Source: B1Sed10-231 sp046483385 (GTDB taxonomy: Bacteria; Planctomycetota; Brocadiia; SM23-32). From it: a stretch of 64,000 bases of DNA. A program made the position numbers and the translations under genes. The notes under the pieces were generated by a model. That model made no database searches, was not told the origin of the DNA, and worked only from the letters and a program-made list of their open reading frames with translations. This document shows positions 24,474 through 31,673 of the stretch, piece after piece (within the stretch, counting starts at the first letter, position 1; each line of letters begins with the position of its first letter). Location: positions 1 to 64,000 of the forward strand of contig JAWODG010000152.1 in the NCBI GenBank assembly GCA_046483385.1, given 5' to 3'.

Positions 24474-26386
24474 GACTTTCAGCTCTGTTCGCCTTGCTGC
24501 TGTGCCTGGTGCCGGCGTCACCGGTTCGGGCCCGGACCGGCGAGGGCATCCTCGACTACCACAGTGACATCACCGTGCACGAGGACGCCTCGATGACCGT
24601 CCGGGAGACCATCCGCGTGCAGGCCGCCGGCGACAGGATAAAGCGTGGCATCTACCGGGACTTCCCCACCCGCTATCAAGACCGGACCGGCCGACGGCAC
24701 GTGGTGGACTTCGACCTGCTGGGCGTGGAGCGCGACGGTCGGCCGGAGCCTCACCACACCGAGTCCCGCCCCAACGGTGTGCGCGTCTATATCGGGCAGA
24801 AGAACGTCTACCTCCGGCCGGGCGAATACACCTACACCCTGACATATCGAACCGACTGGCAGTTGGGGTTCTTCGATGACCACGACGAGCTTTACTGGAA
24901 CGTTACCGGGACGGGGTGGGACTTTCCCATCCGGGAAGCCTCGGCGACGGTGCACCTGCCGGACGTGCCGCGCGAGGAGATAGGCCCGCTGAAGGCCTGG
25001 ACCGGGCCCAAGGGCGCCGAGGGCGGGGCCTATGAAGCCGAGACCGGCGAAGCGGGCGCCGTCCACTTCCGCACCACGACGCCGCTTGGGCGGGAAGAGG
25101 GACTCACCATCGCCGTCGCGTGGCCGAAGGGCTACGTGAATGAGCCCACCGAAGCCGAGAAATGGAAACACGACGTGCTGTCCAACCTCGGCCCGCTGGT
25201 CGGCCTGGTCGGGACCTTCCTCGTCGTCATCTACTACCTCATCGTGTGGTTCAACGTCGGCATCGACCCGGAGGCGGGCGTCATCGTGCCCCTCTACGAG
25301 CCGCCGCAGGACTGCTCACCCGCCGTGGCCCGGTTCGTCCGGGAGATGGGCTACGACAACCGGACCTTCGCGGCTGCCGTCATCAGCATGGCGGTCAAGG
25401 GATATCTGAGCATCGAAGAGGACGAGGACGGGACCTATACGCTCCGCCGCGGCGAGGCCCCGGCCGGCGTCCTCAGCAAAGAAGAGAAGAAGATAGCCGG
25501 CAAGCTGCTCGGACGCCGCGAGGAAGTCGTCATCGAGCAGGACAACCACTCGCGCATCAGCAAAGCGATCAACGCCGCGAAGACGTCCCTGGGCCTGACC
25601 TGCGAGAAGAAGTACTTCCTGACCAACAAGCGCTATTTCATCCCCGGCGCGGTGATCTCCGTGGCGACCGTCCTGCTGATGGGCCTGTTCTACTCCCCGC
25701 TGGCAACCGCGTTCCTCGGGGCGTGGCTGAGCATCTGGAGCATCGGCGTCTTCGCACTGCTCTCGGCTGCGGTGGCGGCGTGGCGTTCGGCCGTCCGGGG
25801 GCCACAACATATTACTTCCGGGGGCGGCGCCCTGTTCCTGACGCTGTTCTCCATCCCGTTCGTCGCCGGGGAGATATTCGGCATCTTCGCACTCAGCATG
25901 ATGACCTCCGTTCTCGTGCCGGTGGTCATACTTCTCCTGGCCGGGATCAACCTTCTGTTCTACCACCTCATCAAGGCGCCGACTCTGATCGGACGACAAC
26001 TGCTCGACAAAATCGAGGGCTTCCGCATGTTCCTGGCGGCCACCGAAGGGGACAGCATGGCGGTGATGCACGGCCCGGAGCGGACGGTCGAGCTCTACGA
26101 GCGCTACCTGCCCTACGCGCTGGCGCTGGACGTGGAGCAGGAGTGGTCCGAGCAGTTCTCGGAGGTGCTGCGGAGGGCGTCGCAGTCGCCCAACGGCTAC
26201 AGCCCGGTCTGGTATTCCGGTTCCTCGTGGAGTTCGGCCCGGGCGGGCGCGTTCGCGGGGGGACTGGCCGGCTCGTTCGGCAGCGCCATCGCGTCGTCGT
26301 CCACCGCCCCCGGCAGCAGCTCCGGCTTCAGCGGGGGCGGCTCCTCCGGCGGAGGCGGCGGCGGAGGAGGAGGGGGAGGCTGGTGA
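24470..26386 (+). CDS. DUF2207 domain membrane protein with Gly-rich tail
   Basis: 638 residues. The N-terminal signal (MRLSALFALLLCLVPASPVRA) is followed by an exported domain with YHSDITVHEDASMTVRETI and GIYRDFPTRY, the opening of DUF2207. A transmembrane helix (about 240-260) leads to a cytoplasmic part with further helices (about 390-500), and the protein ends in SGGGSSGG and a run of Gly then Trp, typical of this family. The ATG overlaps the lemA stop (ATGA). The role is unknown; partnership with LemA is inferred from conserved linkage. Confidence 0.9.
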   Translation: MRLSALFALLLCLVPASPVRARTGEGILDYHSDITVHEDASMTVRETIRVQAAGDRIKRGIYRDFPTRYQDRTGRRHVVDFDLLGVERDGRPEPHHTESRPNGVRVYIGQKNVYLRPGEYTYTLTYRTDWQLGFFDDHDELYWNVTGTGWDFPIREASATVHLPDVPREEIGPLKAWTGPKGAEGGAYEAETGEAGAVHFRTTTPLGREEGLTIAVAWPKGYVNEPTEAEKWKHDVLSNLGPLVGLVGTFLVVIYYLIVWFNVGIDPEAGVIVPLYEPPQDCSPAVARFVREMGYDNRTFAAAVISMAVKGYLSIEEDEDGTYTLRRGEAPAGVLSKEEKKIAGKLLGRREEVVIEQDNHSRISKAINAAKTSLGLTCEKKYFLTNKRYFIPGAVISVATVLLMGLFYSPLATAFLGAWLSIWSIGVFALLSAAVAAWRSAVRGPQHITSGGGALFLTLFSIPFVAGEIFGIFALSMMTSVLVPVVILLLAGINLLFYHLIKAPTLIGRQLLDKIEGFRMFLAATEGDSMAVMHGPERTVELYERYLPYALALDVEQEWSEQFSEVLRRASQSPNGYSPVWYSGSSWSSARAGAFAGGLAGSFGSAIASSSTAPGSSSGFSGGGSSGGGGGGGGGGGW

Positions 26387-26408
26387 GCGGTTGAGGCTTC
26401 GACAGCGG

Positions 26409-26437
26409 TTGATGGTGTTGCGCCGCAAGTCTATAAT
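26409..26437 (+). promoter_or_regulatory. Sigma-70 promoter of the alpha-galactosidase-like gene
   Basis: TTGATG (26409-26414), a 17-base spacer and a perfect TATAAT (26432-26437), 57 bases before the ATG. Confidence 0.6.
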
Positions 26438-26494
26438 CCCCCCTCGTTCGCGCCACTTGCTCCGCCTTCACACGCCGTCCGCTCCGGGGGAACG

Positions 26495-28543
26495 ATGCAC
26501 GAAGAAACGCTTGAAGACTGCTACTGCCGCTGGGACGAACAGACGCTCGTCGTCGGAAACGACCTTATTGAAAGGGCTTATGACCTGTCCGAGGGTCTCA
26601 TACGGCCAACAGCTCTGACGGACAAGGTGCGGGGCCGGGAATGGCTGCCGCCCGACTGTGACCGCGTCCTCTTCCGCCTGCCCGGCATGGAGGAAGAGCC
26701 CTTTGACGACCTTTCAGTCCGGGTGGACACGGACGACAACGGCGGGCTCTCGGCGGAGTTCCTGCGGGTCGCGCTCACGCTGACCTATCCCTCCTGCACC
26801 GTGACGACCACCCTGTCGATTCACCCTGGCGTGCCGGCCGCCTCGACCGCCCATCACCTGCGGGGGCGGCCCACCGAGCAGGAGACCGACGAACCCCCCG
26901 TCTGGGAGTTCCAGGGTAATCGCTCCATCGCCGGCGAGATGAAGAAGGCGCAGTGGCCGCGGCCCGACACGGTCGAGTCCCTGCCACTGCCGGGCAGCCA
27001 CCTGCGCGCCCGCGCAGTGCAGCTTTTCGACGTCACGGACGTCTATAACTGGCTGGTGCGGGAGGAGGACGTCCTGCTCTACGGCCCCGGCTTCGAAAAG
27101 CTGCGGGGCAACCTGCTGTTCGTGGAGGACACCGTCGAGCCGGCGGGGCTCTTCCTCGTCAAGAACGCGCCGAACCCGGTCGGCCAGCTCAACTACCACG
27201 GCTACGACTTCCACACGGCCGGCCGGGACGTGCTGGAGGTGCGCGGCACGGGCCTGCGGCCGAATGAACTCGACCCGGACCGCGCCCTCCCCTGCTACGG
27301 CTGCACCGTGGGCATCTACGACCCCACCGCCGAACTCGGCGCCGAGCGCGCCCTGCGACGCTGGCACGACGCCGTGGACCACCGCGTGCCGGAGCGCGAC
27401 ACCTACATCCTGGCCAACACGTGGGGCAACCGCTCGCGCGACACGAAGGTCTGCGCCGAGTTCATGAAGGCCGAGATGGACCGCGCGGCCGAGCTGGGCG
27501 TCGACGTCTGCCAGATAGACTACGGCTGGCAGCGGGGTTCGACCACCGATCCAGCCGACGGCGTGGTGGACAAAAGCGACCGCTACCGGGACAAAAGGAG
27601 CGACTTCTGGCAGATCCGCAGCGACCGCTTCCCGGAGGAGTTCGAAGACGTTGCCGCGTACGGAAGGGAGTGCGGCGTCAAGCTGGGCGTCTGGTTCGCG
27701 CCGGACGACTGGAACCACTTCGCCGACTGGGAGCGCGACCGCCACCGACTGGTGGAGCTGCACGAACAGTGCGGGGTCAGCCACTTCAAGCTGGACATCT
27801 TCGACATCGAGAGCAAGCTGGGAGAGGACCGGCTCGTGCGCATGCTCGAAGGGATCATGTCCGGCACCGACGGCCGCGCCGCCCTGCAGATGGACCTGAC
27901 CATGTGCCGACGGCTCGGGTTCTTCTACCACCCCGAGATCGGCGAGATATTCCTCGAGAACCGCTACACCGACTGGGGCAACTACTACCCCCACTACACG
28001 CTGCGCAACCTGTGGCAGCTCTCGCGCTTCGTGCCGTCGCGCCGCCTGCAGATGGAGTTTCTGGACCTGGACCGCAACCCCGACAACTACCCGGACGACC
28101 CGCTGGCCCCCCACCGCTACCCCCCCGATTACGCGTTCGCGACGACCATGGTAGGACAGCCGCTGGCTTGGATGGAGCTGAGCGAGCTGGACGAGGAGGA
28201 AGTGGCGGCGCTCAAGCCCATCATCGCCGCATACAGCAGCGAGCGCGAACGGCTGTTCGATTGCGAGATATGGCCCATCGGCGAGGAGCCGTCCGGCACC
28301 TCGTGGACCGGCTTCCAGGCCCTGCACCCGGACGGCGGCGGCTACCTGCTGCTCTTCCGGGAGATGAACGACAGGCCGGAGGCGGCCTTCACCCTGCACG
28401 ACCTGCGTGACTGTTCGCTGGAACTGGAGGTCTGCCACGGGCCGGGCTTCGGGTCCGACGGACGGGTGGACGACGACGGCAGGCTCACCGTGCGGCTGGC
28501 CGAACCGCGCTCCTACGCCTTCGTCCGTTACGGGGCGCCGTGA
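26495..28543 (+). CDS. Alpha-galactosidase-like glycosidase (GH36, clan D)
   Basis: 682 residues. An N-terminal beta-sandwich-like region (to about 300) precedes a TIM barrel: ANTWGNRSRDTKVCAEF, DVCQIDYGWQRG (the D-x-G-W substrate-binding element), KLGVWFAPDDW, and HFKLDIFDIE with Asp434 as candidate nucleophile. Asp493 in ENRYTDWGNYY is a candidate acid/base; the separation of about 59 residues agrees with characterised GH36 enzymes. No signal peptide is present, so the substrate would be an imported oligosaccharide. GGGGG precedes the ATG. Exact specificity (galactose or N-acetylgalactosamine) is not certain. Confidence 0.8.
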   Translation: MHEETLEDCYCRWDEQTLVVGNDLIERAYDLSEGLIRPTALTDKVRGREWLPPDCDRVLFRLPGMEEEPFDDLSVRVDTDDNGGLSAEFLRVALTLTYPSCTVTTTLSIHPGVPAASTAHHLRGRPTEQETDEPPVWEFQGNRSIAGEMKKAQWPRPDTVESLPLPGSHLRARAVQLFDVTDVYNWLVREEDVLLYGPGFEKLRGNLLFVEDTVEPAGLFLVKNAPNPVGQLNYHGYDFHTAGRDVLEVRGTGLRPNELDPDRALPCYGCTVGIYDPTAELGAERALRRWHDAVDHRVPERDTYILANTWGNRSRDTKVCAEFMKAEMDRAAELGVDVCQIDYGWQRGSTTDPADGVVDKSDRYRDKRSDFWQIRSDRFPEEFEDVAAYGRECGVKLGVWFAPDDWNHFADWERDRHRLVELHEQCGVSHFKLDIFDIESKLGEDRLVRMLEGIMSGTDGRAALQMDLTMCRRLGFFYHPEIGEIFLENRYTDWGNYYPHYTLRNLWQLSRFVPSRRLQMEFLDLDRNPDNYPDDPLAPHRYPPDYAFATTMVGQPLAWMELSELDEEEVAALKPIIAAYSSERERLFDCEIWPIGEEPSGTSWTGFQALHPDGGGYLLLFREMNDRPEAAFTLHDLRDCSLELEVCHGPGFGSDGRVDDDGRLTVRLAEPRSYAFVRYGAP

Positions 28544-28589
28544 GCTTGGCGTCGGACAGAAAGGAATCGCCGGGACCCGAATATGGAGT

Positions 28590-28635
28590 GCGGCAGCCAT
28601 GCTGCCGCTTTGTGTCTAGCGAAGCCATGCTTCGC
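28590..28635. repeat. Double-hairpin intergenic repeat (family D)
   Basis: Two hairpins with the same 3-base loop CAT: GCGGCAGC/GCTGCCGC (28590-28597, 28601-28608) and GCGAAGC/GCTTCGC (28619-28625, 28629-28635). They lie between the convergent 3' ends of the alpha-galactosidase and GT39 genes. The left flank TGGAGTGCGG is echoed at 47386-47394 (TGGAGTGCG), suggesting another degenerate copy. Confidence 0.7.
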
Positions 28636-28726
28636 CTTCAAGGAACTCTATGAGCAGGCACGGTCTGGACGGCTTTCGCCTTCTACCTGCGCCGCATTTG
28701 CTTTGGTCGCTGGCCGAGACAATGCG

Positions 28727-30457
28727 CTACGGCGTCTCCCCGGCCTGTCCGGTCATGCCGAGGGCGCGGCGGGCGACTTCGCTGTCGGGGTAGCGCTGCA
28801 GCAGGCGACGCGCCGTTTGCTGAGCCTCGCGTATGCGGCCCAGCTCCCACAGCGCCACCACGTAGTGTTCGAGAATGGTCTGGTTGGCGCCGGCGGCGCG
28901 CAGCGTCTTCTCCAGCCGCTCCAGTGCCTCCCCGGGGCGGTCCTCCCGCAGGTAAAGCAGCGCGGAGCGCTCGGTCAACCGCGCGATGCGCGGCCACAGG
29001 TCCGCAGCCTCGCCCAGCATCCGGGCCGCGTCCAGCGGTCGATCGTGCTCCTCCAGCACCCGGGCATTGCTCAGGTACTCGTTCGGGCGTAGCGGACACG
29101 ATATCTCCGGCTTGCCGATGGGCGGGCGGGGCCAGAAGAGAGCGGCGAGCACGGCCGCCGCCACCGCCGCTATCCCCAGCGCACGCCAGCGCTTACCCCT
29201 GGCCAGATGCACCACCGACGCCACCGCGCCGCCTCCGAAGACCGCCAGCCACCCGAGGAACGGCAGCTTGTAGCGCCCCACCACGAATACCACGATGATG
29301 GACGCCGCGAAGGCCGCCGCGAAGGCATACATGGGAAGGAGCCGACGCCAGTCGCGTGCGGTCAATCCCACCCCGAGGAACCCCAGCACGTAGAGAACCA
29401 ACGGCCCCACGGTGAAGAAACGCACGCTGGCCACCTGCCGCCGGGCGAAGTGGTAGTTGCCGTTGTCCGGCACGTCCCACGCGTTGAAGAACAGCGCCGT
29501 CTTCCGCAGCATCGTCGGGACGATGGAGAGCGGCCGCTCGGCCAGCTCCGACTTCAGGCGGTCCATCCAGAACGGACCGTCACGGTACGAGTGTCGTATC
29601 TCGTCGAACCCCGGCGGATAGCTGAAGATGCCGGGTGCGCCGGGCACGTTGCCGATGTACAGCAGCACCGGGCCGTTGGTGGTCAGCGTCCATCGGTCGT
29701 GCATCAGGCCGTTGCGGACGACGAACGGACTCACCACGATGACCGCCCCCAACACCACAAGCCCCGCCGCGGCCGCGGCCCGCCGGCGTATCCTCCGGAA
29801 CAGCGTCAGTCCGACCACGACGGCCAGCGCGCCGGCCAACAGCAGGTTGCTGGTGCGCCCCACGGCGGCCACCCCGAAAAGCAGCCCCGGCAGCAGCCAT
29901 CGCCACAGCGGCACCCTGTTCCCGTCCCGCGCCCGCAGCCACCACTCCACCAGCAGCCACAGCCCGCCCAAACACAACGCGGTCAGCAGCGAGTCCACCA
30001 GCAGCAGCGACTCGTAGTATAGCTGTGGCCCGTTAAGCGCCATCAGCAGTCCGGCCGCCAGACCGGCCCAGTGGCCGAAAAGCCTGCGCCCCAGACCGGC
30101 CGCGCAGACGGCAGCGGCCACGCCGAAAAACCCGTTCAGCACCACTCCGGCCAGCACGTTCCCCGGCCCGCCCAGCAGATAGACGCCCGCCAGCAGGTAG
30201 GGGTAGAGCGGCGTGTAGTAGAAAACGCCTCGTTCCCGGCTAAGCACGTCCCCGCCCGCGATCTCCTGCGCCCACTCATTGTAGGTGTGCATGTCGAGCC
30301 CGGGCAGCGTCTCGGTATGCAGCGGCAGATCGTGCATGATGCCGGCGAAGCAGATCACCCGCACCGCCGCCGCGACGAGTGCCACAACCAGCAGCAGGCG
30401 CCACAGGGAAGGCTCCCGCTCGGTGCCCGCTTCCGGAGTGCCCTCGGCCTCAGACAT
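28727..30457 (-). CDS. GT39/ArnT-like polytopic glycosyltransferase with C-terminal TPR
   Basis: 576 residues. The protein starts MSEAEGTPEAG, then spans the membrane about ten times. PGLDMHTYNEWAQEI in the first external loop carries the Asp expected in lipid-phosphate-sugar-dependent (GT-C) transferases, and YYTPLYPYLLAG and YYESLLLVDSLLTAL follow as in GT39/GT83 enzymes. About 110 C-terminal residues form helical TPR-like repeats (LDAARMLGEAADLWPRI, EALERLEKTLRAAGANQTI). It would transfer a sugar from a polyprenyl phosphate to a protein or lipid outside the membrane. Its start overlaps the UbiA-like gene by eight bases. Confidence 0.8.
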   Translation of the reverse strand: MSEAEGTPEAGTEREPSLWRLLLVVALVAAAVRVICFAGIMHDLPLHTETLPGLDMHTYNEWAQEIAGGDVLSRERGVFYYTPLYPYLLAGVYLLGGPGNVLAGVVLNGFFGVAAAVCAAGLGRRLFGHWAGLAAGLLMALNGPQLYYESLLLVDSLLTALCLGGLWLLVEWWLRARDGNRVPLWRWLLPGLLFGVAAVGRTSNLLLAGALAVVVGLTLFRRIRRRAAAAAGLVVLGAVIVVSPFVVRNGLMHDRWTLTTNGPVLLYIGNVPGAPGIFSYPPGFDEIRHSYRDGPFWMDRLKSELAERPLSIVPTMLRKTALFFNAWDVPDNGNYHFARRQVASVRFFTVGPLVLYVLGFLGVGLTARDWRRLLPMYAFAAAFAASIIVVFVVGRYKLPFLGWLAVFGGGAVASVVHLARGKRWRALGIAAVAAAVLAALFWPRPPIGKPEISCPLRPNEYLSNARVLEEHDRPLDAARMLGEAADLWPRIARLTERSALLYLREDRPGEALERLEKTLRAAGANQTILEHYVVALWELGRIREAQQTARRLLQRYPDSEVARRALGMTGQAGETP

Positions 30458-31325
30458 AGATGATCACCCCGACCACGATCGCCCAGAGCAGCACGTCCAG
30501 CAGCAGGGGCATGTCGGAGATGAGCACGTCCTCCGGCTGCCCGCCCGAGCCCCGCTGGTGAACCAGGTAGAGGTAGCGGAAGATGCCGTAGAGCACGAAC
30601 GGGACGGTGAACACGAGGCTGCGGCCCCCCACCCGCGCCACCGTCGCGTCGGCCATGGTGTAGAGCGTGTAGGCCACCACGGTCGAGGCTGTGACGATGG
30701 AGATCATCTGGTCCAGCAGATGCGTGCTGTATTCGCCCAGCACGGGCCGGTGCCCCTCGGCGCCCTCCACCAGCAGCGCCAGCTCGTGGCGCCGCTTGCA
30801 GAGGGCCAGAAAGAGTGCCAGAAGCGTGGTGCAGATGATGAGCCACGAGGAGAACTCCACACCGATGACCACCGCCCCTGCCACCGCGCGCAGCACGAAG
30901 GAGGCGGCGATGGCGAAGATATCGAGGATGACCACGTGCTTCAGCACAACCGAATAGCCAGCCTGCAGGGCCACATAGGTGAAGGCCACCCAGAAGAACG
31001 GGCGTCCGAGCCACCACGACAGGGCCAGAGACGCCACACCCACGACCGCCGCCGCGACGCCCGCGGCCCGCACGGACAACTCACCCGCCGCGACCGGTCG
31101 GGACGATTTGGCCGGATGGCGGCGGTCCTGCTCGACGTCCAGAATGTCGTTGAGGATGTAGCTCGCCCCGGACAGCCCGCAGAAGGCAACGAACGCCCCC
31201 GCGACGCGCGCCAGCAGGTCCGGCTCCAGGACGTTGCCGGAGAACAGGATGGCGGCGAAGACGAACAGGTTCTTCGTCCACTGCCGGGGCCGCAGGCTTC
31301 TGAGGAGCGCAGTGAGGGTCGTCAT
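30450..31325 (-). CDS. UbiA-family polyprenyl-phosphate phosphoribosyltransferase (DPPR-synthase-like)
   Basis: 291 residues, about eight transmembrane helices. LRPRQWTKNLFVFAA opens the protein, NDILDVEQDRRHP (residues 59-71) is the first Asp-rich motif, and SVVLKHVVILDIFAIAASFV and CKRRHEL match the mycobacterial decaprenyl-phosphate phosphoribosyltransferase closely. That enzyme moves phosphoribose from PRPP onto a polyprenyl phosphate, the first step to polyprenyl-phosphopentoses. The start is the first ATG after a weak GTGGGA. It overlaps the GT39 gene by eight bases, so product and user of a lipid-linked sugar may be encoded together. Confidence 0.83.
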   Translation of the reverse strand: MTTLTALLRSLRPRQWTKNLFVFAAILFSGNVLEPDLLARVAGAFVAFCGLSGASYILNDILDVEQDRRHPAKSSRPVAAGELSVRAAGVAAAVVGVASLALSWWLGRPFFWVAFTYVALQAGYSVVLKHVVILDIFAIAASFVLRAVAGAVVIGVEFSSWLIICTTLLALFLALCKRRHELALLVEGAEGHRPVLGEYSTHLLDQMISIVTASTVVAYTLYTMADATVARVGGRSLVFTVPFVLYGIFRYLYLVHQRGSGGQPEDVLISDMPLLLDVLLWAIVVGVIIYV

Positions 31326-31523
31326 GCCGGTCCCACCGGGGAATTGGGTCCCCCGAATCCTATCCCCTGAGGCCCGGCATATCAAGCAGGAGAGCCCGCG
31401 CCCGCGGCAACAAGGCATGGCGAACACCTGCAACGGGGAGCAACTGTAAGAGCACGAGCCTCCTTCGTCCCGCATGCGCGTGACTACGGAGCCCAAGGAG
31501 CGAGCACGAAAACGGCAAAGCCA

Positions 31524-31660
31524 GCCCGCCGGATGGCGGGCGACAGGGGTTAGCCCCGGACGCAAGTCCGGGGGAAGCCGGCGTAGAAAGAAGAAACAGT
31601 CCGCCGCATGGCGGACGGCACAATCGGCGCACACCAAACGGCGAGCAAGGACACGAGGGG
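31524..31660. repeat. Triple-hairpin repeat (family A), copy 2, with tail
   Basis: Stem 1 GCCCGCC/GGCGGGC (31524-31530, 31535-31541), 12 bases, stem 2 CCCCGGAC/GTCCGGGG (31554-31561, 31566-31573), then a third stem GTCCGCC/GGCGGAC with loop GCAT (31599-31605, 31610-31616), and a tail CGGCGAGCAAGGACACGAGG (31639-31658). The tail ends 14 bases from the topA stop. The whole 348-base gap 31326-31673 holds no gene. Confidence 0.85.
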
Positions 31661-31673
31661 CCGAGGCCGCGCC

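Noticed and set aside
26330..26386. Gly codon run read as a tandem repeat or mobile-element end
   Set aside because: It encodes the Gly-rich C-terminal tail that is normal for DUF2207 proteins.
28583..29092. Plus-strand open frame starting in the family D repeat
   Set aside because: It begins in a palindromic repeat and then runs antisense through the TPR part of the GT39 gene; no ribosome site.
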